Shown: positions 46,301 to 61,148 of the stretch, piece after piece
How positions within the stretch are numbered: the first letter of the stretch is position 1
Layout: the number at the start of each line of letters is the position of its first letter
NCBI GenBank assembly: GCA_026874595.1
Contig: CM049311.1
Location: forward strand, 38,770,676 to 38,834,675
DNA from: Sipunculus nudus
Taxonomy: Eukaryota; Annelida; Sipuncula; Golfingiida; Sipunculidae
Direction of reading: 5' to 3'
Length of the DNA stretch: 64,000 nucleotides
Made by a program: the position numbers and the translations under genes
The notes under the pieces: generated by a model
Told to the model about the DNA's origin: nothing
Seen by the model: the letters and a program-made list of their open reading frames with translations, nothing else
Database searches by the model: none

Positions 46301-49300
46301 GTGGGCGCATAATGACCACTTACAGATCAAGTTCGCATTTCATCCCAGTTGACCTATTTTTGATCATATGACAGATCCTGAACATAGAAAATTTCATGAA
46401 AGACAGAAATTTTATGAAAAATGCACATGTATGGACTTTTTTTCACAATGCCTGCAGATACTGGCCTGATTTTAGGTGTGTTGCTTGATAATGACCCGTT
46501 ACAGATCATGTTTGCATTTTGCCCATATTCACCTACTTTTGACCATACGACACCTCCTGAACTTAAAAAATTTTACAAAATTTAACAAATGTTTCTAATT
46601 TGCCCCAGGCGGGGGCATTCGTGTCGTTCTGACACATCTAGTTGTATCAACTTTTCCACTGAAAACATGAGGTTGTGTGATTTGTTCAAAATCCATTGGC
46701 ACATTTATGAGCACTGTCAACTCGGCAGTTACACACTTTGAAGTCCCCCGTGACTAAAAATTATGAATCTCAGTAAAAGCACAGTATTTCTGCCTCTGTC
46801 AGTCCCAAATATTCAGCAGAGAATAAAAACAACATGCATTACTAGATCTGAGTTGTTGATAAATTCAGTCCTTGATGTCACATGTACTAGCCAATCAAAT
46901 CGGGGCAAAGTCTAAGATCTGGATGAAATCCTCCCATCACACAACAAACGTACATGGAATAGGTTTACATAACCTTTAGAACTGCCTAAAAGTAAAAGTG
47001 TGCACGCTGGCATGAAGTTTCCCCTACCTAAACAATTTACTAAGACACTTGCAGCCAGATTAAGAAGACAATGTTCGTCATGTTACCCAAATTACTAAAA
47101 TTATGCTAGGTCACCTTTTCAGTGTATTTAAATTTTAATTTAAAAAATCAAATTAAAATGTAGCTCCAGTCCCATTAGTTTATATGTGATAAACAAAACA
47201 GAAGGCACTATGTGGGAGAAAAAAGGATTATCAATCATTAAATTTAAATAATTTTACAAGCCGGCTCAATTTTTAAATTCATCTAAAGAATATTATTTAT
47301 CACTAATAATGTTTCTTGGGTGTTTTTAATTTTATTCAGAGCAAGTGGAATGAAGACGTATTGGTTGCAACTAATTTATTTATACAACACATTATATTCA
47401 GAAATTTGTTATACAGTTAATATATACAGAATACCATTATTGTTATAACAAATAAAAATGAGCACAAAAGATAAATATATTGTGACAAACCAGTTACTGA
47501 GACCTGTACATATTCTAGTCCCACTAAAAAAACGAGCCACCAAGAATATTTAAATTTGGACTTGAATATAAAATTTGACTTGTAAATACCATTATCTCAA
47601 AGTAAAATGAGTACCATACACAATGGGTGTATTCGACTGGTCGATTTTTGACACAAATGTGCTACCCGCCTAGTGTATGTCAAATGGAATGTCATAAATA
47701 ATGAAATAAGTTAGGGAAAACATAATTTCTGCAGTGCATTAAAAGGTCAGTTTATATTAAAATGAAATATCAGATCATAAAGTGTAGTTAGAGAGACAGA
47801 GCTAATAATATTTGGTGAAGTTGTCAGCTGTTGTTGTCATCATGTTTGTTTACATCCGTGCTGACGACGCTGGGGAATTGTTCCATAGTATTTTATTTAT
47901 TATGTAAATAAATGGACTTACTGTACCATGATTTATTATAATTAGATGACAGAAGGTTCTAGAGAATTCAGGTAATGTGTATTTTCCAATAGGTAAATTC
48001 TAGAAAATCCCGTAGGAGCTAGTCTTGACCAGAAACAACCTGATTGTTCTAGAGACTTCTAGAAGTTTCGGTTACCCAGGTATAAATAGGGCGGTGTCAA
48101 GGCCGGGGGGGTAGTGAATGAATTTGGAAGTTACCATCGACTGGTGACAGGTCGTTTTATGTCAACGACAGATTAGTTGAACACCGAGCGGGGTGTGTTA
48201 CAAATTCCGCGAGGACAGTTTTAGTCCTGGAGAGAATATACATAGGTGCAGCCGATCAGGGCGTTAGAAGATATACGTGATTGGTATTTGTTGAAGACGT
48301 TGTTATTGTGAGATTGGAGCCAGTCAACGACGACGGTGGCCAATTGTTGGATGTTACCGGAATAAACCGTGTTATTCAGTTCAGACAACGAGTGGTACTT
48401 TGGACTTTTCTGTGTGAAAGAACTCGGGAATATATGTCCGCTGCGTGTGTGGTGTGACAATTTTGTGTAGCACATTCTCCCCAATCTACACATTTTATAT
48501 TCGGCTGGTAGCTTGTGTTACACGAACTCCTTGCCCGTGTAGCACAATCTCCTTGGATAAAATCAAAGTGTAGTAAGTAGTGAATGGATAAAGTCACACG
48601 ATCGGTAATTTTGTGTCAGCCAAACCAAGCAAGATTTTGTATTTGGTAGTCCATAAGAATTGATACCTCAATCTCTTTTTTCTGTGACCAGCTGAATGAA
48701 AAAAAACTGTAGCTTCACCATCTGCACTATATTCATGGTCACCAGCAGACATCATTACTGGATGTCATTTGACTGGTCCATTTCTAAGTAAGTACTACTT
48801 TTTGGCTACTGCGAAAGTGGGTGGAGCTTAATTTTACTCCTCGAAAAGTACCAGTCAAATATGGCTAAAGTAACAATCAAGAATACTGATATAAAATATT
48901 TGCAGTTCTAACTTGAATGTAAAATACCTTTTTATAAACTGTACACTTTTTATACATAGGGGACAAATCCACTTCTTTGCTTCCCCATACTGGATAACCT
49001 ATAACACATGAAAAGATATATTAATCTATCAGTTTCACTGGATCTCAAAATAGCTGTTTTTCCTAAATACTATTGCTTGTGTTTTAGTCTTTACACCTTT
49101 TTTTCTCCACATGTATTGAACACATGACATTGAAGTACTAAAAATGACACAAGGGGTCTAAATAAATAAAGTAAATAATAAGTAGCATGTTTTTACAAAA
49201 AGCTATTTGCAACACATATACTTACCAGATCATTGCCTCCAGATTCAGTCATTATCAGACCTAATTTTAACATGTTTGACGATCTTTCAGCCTTGTTGGT

Positions 49301-52300
49301 GATGTACTTACAGATTTTTGCTCATATGAACAGTGAGAAAATATATTGTTGATGTTAATCCCCGCATAAATTATATCAAGTTCCATCAATCAAATTAACA
49401 AACACCCCACAAAATTAATTTTTCAGGCCAAACGTTGTGGTCTGTAAAATCTGGCTGCACCCTTTTTCTAGGCACTTGTTTAGGTAGGCTAATCTTCATG
49501 CAGGCAGGTGCCCATGCATGCATGCACCCTTGTTAGGCAGTCCCTAACATAACAAATACACACGTATTGGCCGCAGGGTTGGTTTCTGCCGGGCAGAAAT
49601 AGTTTCTGCCCGGCAGAAATGGCAGATAGATAAGACAGAAATTGCTACATATGGCAAGGGGTTATCTATATAAGATTTATCAGCAACAGCAAATGGAATA
49701 TTGCATGTATAGAACAGTTTGGCCATCTCTTTATCAAGTGACGTCTTTGTTGATGAACTGGTGCATATGAAGCTGTCAGTCACCTGTGGCTGTAGTTTGG
49801 CATCAGCTGATGGAGTTGTTAAAATACACTTTTCATTATCCATTGGGAAAGAGTCCTCTCTTTTCCTTTTTGATGGAGGTGGCTGTTCAGAGGCAACACA
49901 TTTTTTATAATGTTCTCTGAGTCTGGATTGTTTAGGTAATTGTCTGTTTCCACAGTTGCTGCATTCAGCTAGGGTTTTACCATTAACCTCAACCTCAAGG
50001 AAATGTACCCATATAGGGTCTTTCTTTCTTCCACCTTTGAACATGATTACTTACACAGGCTAATGACAATGTGTCCAGTAGAAGTGTTCAAGTGAATGAT
50101 TATCAGTAATCCTCAAGTATCATTATATAAGGTGAATTACCTGCACAGTGTCCACTTATGGTTAACCTGCCTAAACTTCCCATTGCTAAATTGCCTAAAA
50201 TGCCCATCACATGGCTATTGTATTGCTTTCCCCTGTTTGTTATTACAACAGCTCAGTACAGGACTGGGGCAAGGGGAGTGATGATGTGCATGGCTTGAGC
50301 TAATTAGTGATGTACTAATCTCACTAGGTACAATAGTCAATTACAAACATGTCATTTATTTGATACTGTTTAATGTCACAAATAGTTATCTTTATCCTCC
50401 TTCTTTATGTAGTTGCTCTTTTTTTAAAATATGTTTACCGCAGTTTCAGGGTATTTCTGCCCTAGGGGCAGTAATAAGGGCAGAAAAGTATTTCTGCCGC
50501 CCGGCAGTTGCCGGGCAGAAAACCATGGCAGAAATGGCAATGGCAGAAACTTGTCAACCCTTATTGGCCGCAAACTCACCATATTGGCTGCCAGCTCTTT
50601 ACATAATATGACAGAAGAAAACTATATATGAAGTGTATTGCAAATTGACTTGGCTCATAATTTCACAACCTTCGTTTAAGTTCATGTTTAAGTGCAGGAT
50701 AGTGAATATTGTGTCCACTTGATGTATGGAAGCTTGTGTGTCCTGGTGTCTCCATGTTTGTACATAAAGCACACAAGTCCAGTTTGATTTATGTTATTAT
50801 TCTAAATGTTTAAGATATCAGCCATATGCCTGTTCACATTCCTTCTATTGTCTTTACAGTAAACCCAAGAACCAAAGAGTGAAGAGGGCCCTTGAAAGAA
50901 AGGAACCCAAACTCCATGAAAATGACAAGGTGGCGATGTTCATTAAAGGTGGACGCACAAGTGAAACAGTTTCAAATTTGCTCAAGGATTTGGTAAGATA
51001 TTCTTTTAACAAAATGTCGACTAAGCCTTACCAAGTGCAGACAGTTTACTGATATTGCCTCTTGCACCTATCTAACCACAGCAGACAGATTTTAGGAAAT
51101 TAGTTAACTGTTTATTCATTCTAATTAACAGATATTTGCCTTCAAGAATGTAAAATATAGGTTGTCTTAGAAAAGTTTGATGTTCATTATTTGTAATTTT
51201 TATTTACATCTCATTGCATATTAAGTTGGTGTAGTTTATATTATTTGTAAATCAAATGACATTTATTCATTTGTTTAATGCATATGTTGAAGATCACCAA
51301 TAGCTATATATATATATATAAAATCTGTATGAAATAGACCAATGAGTGGCCTGCTCCTAGGCCCTTTTTATTAAGCTATTATTACAACCTACAAAAAAAC
51401 GGTAACTTGTTCATGAATCATAATAGAAAGTGTATACTGAAAGATCAGTAATTTGTATCAATTTGCTGTAACATGTGTTACATTTATGTCTGTTTATGTT
51501 CCATTTTCTGTGGACTTTTAAGGCGAACCTGCTCTTTACATTTCAGTATTTGTTAAAGAAACCCTTGGCTCGCATGTTCAAAAGGTGAGTTATTTTTATT
51601 GTATCCTTAAAATTACTTGACATTACTTTTAGCAGACTTTGAACAATATAAGTAGTTTAATAATAAATACAACATTACATCATCATATATTTCATAAATT
51701 ATCGTCTTTAGTTAATAATATCATAGTGAAACCAGCAATAATGGAGTAGTCTCAAATGCAACTTAACTTTTTAATAAACATATTTTCTCTGTTACCTGTT
51801 TGAGGATTAAAACCAGCATTCCATTTAAGTTTGGACAAAGCCTAGTTGTTAAGGCATTTGACTTCATAGTTGAAGGTCTCCTGTTCATACTCCACCAGTG
51901 CCTCAATGACAAAATGGTGAAAGCTGTTTAGAACCAAAAAAAAAAACAAAAACAAAAAAAGGTTTAGAGATATTATTATGTAGTTAAATATAAGCCCACT
52001 AAATGTGGTTTGCTAGTATTTGTAATATGAATTTAAAAACAACATTTGGATTGATTCTTGATGTATGGGCTTTTTGCCATGGATGCTCCCTTAATATCAC
52101 ATTGGATGGCTCTAAGAATATTTTATTTTTGTAGGTTTGTATGTTACATTCACTATGTATTTTATCTATTTACAGAAGAAACATTGTGAGGCCATTTGAA
52201 AATGCCAATTCTGTAGTAAGTACAGACACACTAATATTAGAAAATAATGTTTCTGTGTTCATTGAGAATTTGTTATTTTAGATCAGTGGTATACACAAGA

Positions 52301-55300
52301 TAAAAAAATGTAATTTCATCCCAGATATATATAGATAAGGGACAACACAGGATGATCAAGAGTTTACATTGATATATCAATATACTGCATGATGATTATT
52401 GTCTATGATTGGACCTTCACCTTTTGTTAGGCTCCGCCAGTTTGGCTTCTGACACAAGACTTATTATAGTTATTCAGTTATTACAGTATTTATGCTTATT
52501 TAATATTATTTTAACATATTGTTTTGTTATTTACTATTTCTATTGCTTCTCAACTCTTAATGAACTTCTAACCCCTTAATTAGCTTTACCATTCTAGACC
52601 ATACTTGCTTGCCTGAAGGTTAGGTAAATAAATGTCTGTGCATCAATTAGTATGTATTTGTCAATTTTGATTCAAGCACAGTAATCAGGAATAAGTCATG
52701 TCATACATGTGGACTAAAATGTACAAGCAAACAAAATTATGCATTAAACAGTGTATGGTGGAAGTAAGACAAAAATATTTGAATATTAAAGAATAACAAA
52801 TTTATACAAAGGCACATGACCTGAAACTGATATTTAAGGACTTATCATAAATGACTTCATGCTTTACTTGAAGGAGTTTTTCTCTGAGAAGAACGATGCA
52901 TCACTATTTATGTTTGGTTCTCATTCCAAGAAGAGACCACACAATATTGTCTTAGGTGAGTTTGTTCATATATCACATTATTATCCATGGTTAAAGAAAA
53001 TTATCAAAAACATCTTTCAATAACTAACCATTGGACATAGTTTTGTATGTGCATATTTCTTCCCAATCCTTCTCATAATTAGATTTTTCTTGTTTGGTGG
53101 TCACTTGGAGGACTGTAATAGCTTTCTTTAAATAACACTGTATAATTTATTTAATTAATATCCCGCAAATTTGTTAAAAGATCTGCGGGTTTATGACAAA
53201 TCTGGGAAGTTATTTATCAGACATATTTAACTATTCCATGATCATGGTTGATCTACTGAGTTTATGTACGTCTAAAGAATGCAAGCATATCTGTCTAGTA
53301 TCTGGTTCTTTTATTTTCATGGACTTTTCTAAGCAGTCCGTGATCGGCTTCAACGTCCCCTGCAGCAAAGCCCTGCTCCTCCATATACAGTAGCCCTGTT
53401 TCTATTCCCCCAATCGTGTCTCTGGGAGTTACTTGTTCACGAGGATCATAGTCTCCCTCAGACTCGCTGTCACTGTCGCCTATGTCTACTTTGACCATTG
53501 ACACAATATCAGTGGCCGTCGGTTTTGCTTCCGTGGGCTCCATGTTGTCCAATATGAGGTACTCCTCCCCCGTCACACGGTCAGCGCTGTTGAGTGCCTG
53601 GATAAGGTCTCTTGACCTCGTCCTCCACCTGCGCATGTTGCAAACACGGAGAACTTCATGTCTGGCACATACGGATCCAAACTGACTTAATTAGTGAGCC
53701 AAATTGACTCAATAATTGGCTCCAGTATACGGTTAGAAAAAGACGCATCGCTGGATTTCACACCTAATTGACCAGGGTGCCGAGTGCATGAGCCCGCCGA
53801 CTGACATCAAAGGACAATATACCAGTCGGATTTTCAAGTCAGAAAATACGTCGGCATCCTTGTTTGTGTCGGGATGTCATGTCGGAGTCGAAATCAAAGG
53901 GTATTAGATTTAATTTTGATTAAATACATTAACTACTTCATTTGATTTATCAAAGGGTATCCAAGGGTATTAGATTTAATTTTTATATCAAATACATTTA
54001 CTACTTTATTTGATTTATCATCGTTTGAGCTCATAATGTCATGGACCAGCAAACCTGTAAGACTGCTCTGTCTTCAATCAAATAAGTAACAGTAAACTGG
54101 TCGATGTTATATTTTATGGTGGCGTAGCCTGAAAATTTATATAAAAAAGGGTAGCAGATGCTGGTATTTGATTTAATTTCGATTACATGTATTAACTACT
54201 TTAATTAATTTATCATCGTTTGTGTTCATAATGTCAAAGACCAGCAAACCTGCAGGATTTTCTTTAATGGCTTAAGTTGGGATCGGGCCAAGGGCCGGGA
54301 AGTCCAGATGTGGCTTTAACGGGGGTTTTTCCAGAATTTGCTTTTCTAAGTGCATTACGGACAGGGAACAGGAAAGTCTGGGTGCGGCTTATAATAGACA
54401 TGCGGCTATAGATAAAGAATCTACGGTAATGAATGAAAGTAAAAATGTCAACCCCTTTAGGTCTTTGCATCTTTTTCCTTTGGAATATTCTTTTATTGAC
54501 ATCTGACTGATATAACATTCATCTTGGTACAAGCTGTTTAGGATTGAGCACAAGCATAGCTCATTAGTCGCTCTTTCATGTATGGTTCATATAAGAAAAG
54601 TTAGAAAACATGATCACACAATTGAGAATGAAAATTATGTGTGTCCTTCATGAACATAAATAACTGTGAATATAAATGCCATGCAATACTGGAAAAAGTG
54701 TTGGTTGTATAAAGTAGACACGGACATAAAAAGAAGAATGGGTAATATGGATGGTTGGATGTTATGATAAAATAGATGTTGATTTTAAATTTTACACAGT
54801 CATGCTAAGATCAATGAAAACATTTTGTTTAGATAAGATTGTGTAGGCACTGGAATAATTCCTTGTTGAAAGAGTAATCCTTAATAGGGTCACCATTTCC
54901 TAATAGGGTCCATATCTTGTTCGAGGTTGTGTAGATGTATCTATCTTTCATTTTTATATGATGCACACTCAAGTAAATATGGTTGGCATCTTCTATCAAG
55001 TATCTTCAAACTACCTTGTTTCAATTTACCTTTAAATTCTTCACTAAAATCAGTTACAGCTCTGAAGATATACTGATATTTGGAATCCTCAGAATATCCT
55101 GAAAAATACTGCTGTGTAGATAGTGAAATTGGCTGAAATACTGTTAGAGAAAATGGACCCTGTTTTGCATCTTGAGTAATTTTATTCTGGTTGGTGTACT
55201 GAAATGTGACCTCTAGTGACAGTCCTGTAACATTATTCAGTGGTATGCACTTATATTGGTGTCTTGCACCTGCATTATTTCAGGCATTTAACATGTATAA

Positions 55301-58300
55301 AAAGTGATATAAAAGCAAACTGTCAAGTATGTATGTAACAAAATCATAAGTAGGCAGAGCCTATGATCCACTTGTAATTAATTGACAAAGCTGCCCTATC
55401 TTGTACTAATTGATGTCAATAAATAGGGGCCAGTAATACAGAAAAATTGCATAGTGGAAAGACCATATAGCCCTGGTCACACTCACAGTTGTCAGTGAAA
55501 GACCTGGTCTTTTTATTAAATTTAATCAATGGGCAATGAATATGAGTTGGTTGCCAAAAGTCATATACATGTGGTTTTGTGTACTCTCTTTTGTGGTTTA
55601 CAAGTCGATTAAAATCTTAATTAACTTAATGAGGAAATATCAACAGCATGTTTATGTGACAAGATGGATATAACAATAACCTAGTAGTTAACAAATTTTA
55701 TGATAACTGACCATTTTGTTATTTTAAAACAATACAGAGACCTTAAATATCAAAATCCCATGTTTGAGCGAATAAAAAAACTTTGTCCACCCATAAGATA
55801 AACATGTAAGCCAATGGATCGTAGTTTCTTTGGAAATGTTGATTGATTAGAAATACACATTCAGATCTTGAAGAGATACTGAGTGTCTCAGCTATGGCCT
55901 TAAATATTACAAAAATACAAGTACTTGATAGTTGCTTTGTAGTGATATGTACCATGTGTTTTTACAGGGAGACTGTTTGATGCACATATTCTGGATATGA
56001 TAGAGCTGGGTATTGACAACTTCAAGACCATGTCAGAGTTCAAGGTGAGAACCTACTGCTGTCATAGCTACCATATATAATACACAAACAGAGTACAGTG
56101 GTCCCTGCACTGAGCAACCAACCATTGTGCCAAAGAAAAACGGTTGTGACTGCAAGTGTTTGTTAATCAGGAGACGTGAATATTGGTAACTGGTTACAGT
56201 AACATGAGTTGGAAATCAGAGTGATATTTGGTCTGTTTACCAAATTACTGAATACATAAATGTTATATTTCTTTTATGCTAAAGTGATTGCATATTTCAA
56301 GTTTGTTAAAACTTATGATGGATCAAGATTAACATACAAGTTACTAAAATGCAACAGTCTAATTTTGATTAATATATAACATACCCTTATCTAGATCACA
56401 GTATTAATATATCAGTCTCCAAAGCTGAATATCAGTCATGACCACCTGCACATCAGCCTGATAACATCTGTATGCTTGTTTCAGGTTAGTAAATGTGCCA
56501 CGGGGACAAAGCCTGGTCTGCTGTTTGCTGGAGAACCCTTTGACAATGATCCTGAGTACCAGAGACTGAAAAGCTTGTTAATAGGTATGCTGATACAGGG
56601 GTTAACAATTTTGATACTCTAGTTTAACTGTGCTGATACTCTAGGTTAACAATTCATTGTTAATAGGTAAGCTGATACTCTGGGCTAACAATGATGATAC
56701 TCTAGTTTAACAGTCCTGATACTCTTGGTTAACAATGTTGATACTCTAGTTTAACAGTGCTGATACTCTAGGTTAACAATTCATTAGGGCCCTGCTTGAC
56801 AAGGGATGATTGGTACCTATAAGGGCTCAAGACCAATTGATTTACAGACCTGTCGGAATTCAAATATGGCCGCCAGAGCCCAATCGCTGATTTTCTCTTT
56901 CGCGCGCGATAATCCAACAACAACATACTGCAGCTTTCCCAAATTCACAGGGATGATTGGTACCTATGAGGGCTCTAGACCTATTGAATTACAGACTTGT
57001 TGGAATTCAAATATGGCCGCCAAAGCCCAATGGCTGATTTTCTTTCCCACGCGATAACTCAACTACAACATACTCCAGCTTTCGAAAATTCACAAGGATG
57101 TGTGGTACCAATGAGGGCTCCAGACCTATTGGTTTTCAGACCTTTCTGAATTCAAATATGGCCGCCACAGCCCTATCGCTGATTTCTTTCACGCACAATA
57201 ATTCAACAAGAACCTACTACAACTTTCCCAAATTCACAGGGATGATTGGTACCTATGAGGGCTCCAGACCTGTTGTATAACAGACCCGTCTGAATTCCAA
57301 TATGGCCTCCTCAGCCTAATTGCTGATTTTCTTTCGTGCGCAGTAACGCAACAACAACCTCCTGCAGCTTTCCTAAATTCCTTACAGGTACCAAGGATGA
57401 TTGGTACCTGTAAGGGCTCCAGACCTTTTGAAGTACAGACCTGTTGGAATTTCAATATGGATGCCACTGTCCAATTGCTGATTATCTTTCGTGCGTGATA
57501 ACTAAACAACAACATACTTCAGCTTTTCCAAATTTACAGGTATCATTAGTCCCTGTGAGGGCTCCAGACCTATTGAATTACTGACTTGCTCAAAATCAAA
57601 TATGGCTAACAGACTACATTCAATGATTTTCTGTTGCACACATTATTTCAGACATATCTTCTTTAATCCAGTATGATTTTTTCCCTCATGCATATAAATA
57701 AAAACCTGTTTCTGTTTGTGATATTTTTTAAATTTAACTTAATTTTTCACTCATATGTAAACTAGTCCTGCACTAGCAGAAATGTGGGGCCCTCTGAGGA
57801 CCATTGTCCGACCACATCTAGTTGTTAATAGGTATGCTGATACTATGGGCTAACAATGATGATACTCTAGTTTAACAGTGCTGATACTCTTGGTTAACAA
57901 TGTTGATACTCCAGGTTAATGATCATGATGTTAATACTCTAGTTTAACCGTGCTGATACTCTAGGTTAATAATACATAGTTAATAGGTATGCTGATACTT
58001 TGGGTTAACATTATTGATACACTGGTTTAACAGTGCTGATACTCTATGTTAATAATGCTGATACTCTAGTTTAACAGTGCTGATACTCTAGGTTAACAAT
58101 GCTGATACTCTGGTTTAACATTGCTGATACTCTATGTTAACAATGCTGATACTCTAGTTTAACAGTGCTGATACTCTAGGTTAACAATACATAGTTAATA
58201 GGTATGCTGATACTATGGGTTAACATTATTGATACACTGGTTTAACAGTGCTGATACTCTTTGTTAACAATGCTGATACTCTAGTTTAACAGTGCTGATA

Positions 58301-59335
58301 CTCTAGTTTAACAATGCCGATACTCTGGTTTAACATTGCTGATACTCTATGTTAACAATGCTGATACTCTAGTTTAACAGTACATGAAAAGCTCGATTTT
58401 ACCAGATTTGTTCTTATAAAATTAATTGATTTCACAGTATATATAACTTCCAAATTAATCATTTCATGTTACAGTACTATATGTATTTGTGTTATTTGCA
58501 TTTCAGATTAGTAAGTGGGAATCATTTTGCTTTATTTCAGACTTCTTCCGTGGCCCAAAGATTGATAAAGTGCGTCTTGCTGGATTAGAACACGTCCTGA
58601 TGTTTACAGCTATAGATGGAAAAGTTTATCTTCGTAGTCACAGGTATTGCATTTTTGTTTTCAGTGACCTTTCTGGACTGCTTTGTTTAAAGCATAACTT
58701 CTTGGTTATTATATTAATAATAACAACAATAATAATAATAATTATAATAATATCATTGATAGAGCACTGCAGTACATATGTTTCAATGCCCTGTACTATA
58801 CACAATAAAAAGATTATAAAAGTTATAGCATCAGATTGATTGTCACCAAACTCGCACTGCGACATATGTCCCAGTTCTTCACACCATTACAAATGAAGTA
58901 GACGTCTAGAGTTTCCAACAAAACAAATATATGTATAATCTAGTAAATGCAATGTACACACACAACACAATATTCCTAGACTGAAGAGTTTGTGTAACAA
59001 AATATTGCATGATACTGTACTTCTTAGACTGGCTCTAGTCTTAAAAGTCTGCCAGCCACTGGTGATTTAACTACAGTTTGTCCACAGTTGCGGACAGTCA
59101 GTGATTGACTGCAACTGTGTACATAAAAACAATTTTCAAAGCTTCTAAGAATTACAACATTAATCCAGTATTTTCCAGAAACATCTAGCTCTTTCACAAC
59201 TAGATAATCAGCCTAAAAATGTATTCTTTAACAGATAACTTTTTCTGCAATACTATATTAAAAGCAGGTGCTGCCATCTTGTGAACAGTGTGTACATTAA
59301 AATGCTTCAAGTCAGTAGGGTGTTATTAATTCATT

Positions 59336-59422
<87 letters not shown>

Positions 59423-61148
59423 GAGGCCCAGGTTAGAATCTGGTCCAATTTAAAACTGGGCCAGCCCAGATGAAAATTTTTATCTGGGCTGGTCAAGATT
59501 GCAATGGCAATCTGGCCAAGCCCAGTTTTTAAATTGGACCAGCCCAGATTAAAATTTTGATCTTGACCAGACCAGATTCCAGTCACAATCTGGTCGAGCA
59601 CAGCTCTAAACTGGACCAGAACAGATTAAAATCCTGTGGTGGAGATTTCATGTTTAAAATCTGGTCCAGCCAAGTTTAAAACTCGGCTAGCCTAGATTAG
59701 AATCATGATCTACCCTTGACTGGCTGATAGTTAGGCATAATTGTACCATAGATTCTGAATCTATTCCAATTGCACCATTTATTACAACATGAACACTTTC
59801 AGTTGAAGCAAGAATATTGACAAAAAGTTTATATAATATGGGAAGCTGTATCAAAAAGTTAAGAAGAGATAATTACTTGATAATATCACAATCACAAATA
59901 CCATCATTATTGTGTTATCATTGATTAATCCAATTTAAGCCCCCAAAAAATTAAAACCACTATAATCGATAACTAAACCTTCGTTATGAATCATAACCTT
60001 TACAATATCAGAAGACATTTTAACACCTAAAAAAACCAACTAAATGTGAACTGCAGGAAAGGACAGATTATAGATAGCACATAGATTCTTACATAAGCAT
60101 CAAAAAGTAAAAAGCAATTATTGCTAAACGGAAAGGCTAGCATATAGTTTCATATGAAAGCTTCAAAAGGCAAAAATCAACTATTGCAAAACGTCAAGGC
60201 TGAGTTAATAGTCAGTTCCACCTTTATAGAGAATCAAAGAAAAATGTAAATTTTATGTATTTCAACTAAAAAGTTATGTGTCACAGAATCATTCCAAAGA
60301 AATAAATACAAGCAAAAGATTAAAAAGAGGACACTTTTTATGAGAGCATAATGAGTGTGAACACCTCTGTGTGTTGAAAATGAATGTTTGAACACTTTTT
60401 GGCTCAGAAATTTTAAAATGAAATATTCAAGATCAACATTTTGTAGTCTATATAAAATGAACAAAATTGTCAAACCTAGTCATTCTAAGCATGGTCCATG
60501 AAGTATATTTGCCTTGGTTATCTATCAGCTTAGTCTAGAAGCCAAACGTGAGTGATTTATTTATGTTAGAATCGGGTTAATTAGATTTTAACCAGAGGAA
60601 AAATTAAAAGGCAACACTTTACTAATTTTCATGTGATTTATACTACATTTAAAACATTAATTATTAAACACCACATGTATTACATTAAATTAATCACATA
60701 TAACTAGATTTGAAGACTGCATTTTGCAAAACTCATTTGACTTCTATATATTTATAAACAATATTATTTCTGTTAGGTTCATATGTAAAGGCTATTTTAT
60801 GTTTGTTTTATAGAGAGGGTGAAAATAAAACAGTTGCAGTATCATACAAGTTAAAACCACGGGTTTAATGTCAGTTCCTGTATGATTCCTTTTATGCAAT
60901 CATATTAGAATCATGCCTGCCAAGGAGTAGGTAAGGATTCAAAGATCCCTATCTGGGCTGGCCCACTTTAAAATCTGACCAGATCAGGTTTCAGTCCTAA
61001 AAATCTCCAGCACAGGATTGTAATCTGGACTGGTCAAAATCAAAATTTTAATTGTGGCTTGTCCAATTATAAACTGGGCTGGCCTAGATTAAGATTGTAA
61101 TCTGGATTGGCCCAGTTTTAAACTGGACTAGATTCTTATCTGGGCCTT

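Noticed and set aside
48221-48597. Open frames on the minus strand at the HSE/TATA locus
   Set aside because: Composition is random-like and no splice sites support them; the region reads better as an LTR or non-coding transcript.
52389-52455. Possible box C/D snoRNA in RPF2 intron 4 (ATGATGA ... CTGA)
   Set aside because: The boxes are spaced acceptably, but the flanks do not form a terminal stem and no box D'/C' or guide could be defined.
56806-57515. Open frames of 60-93 codons on both strands with repeated motifs
   Set aside because: They are readings of the 146-bp tandem core of the Helitron-like element, broken at different points in each unit.
56585-58385. CRISPR-like array of regularly spaced repeats
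   Set aside because: The repeats are head-to-tail minisatellite units without unique spacers, in a eukaryotic intron.
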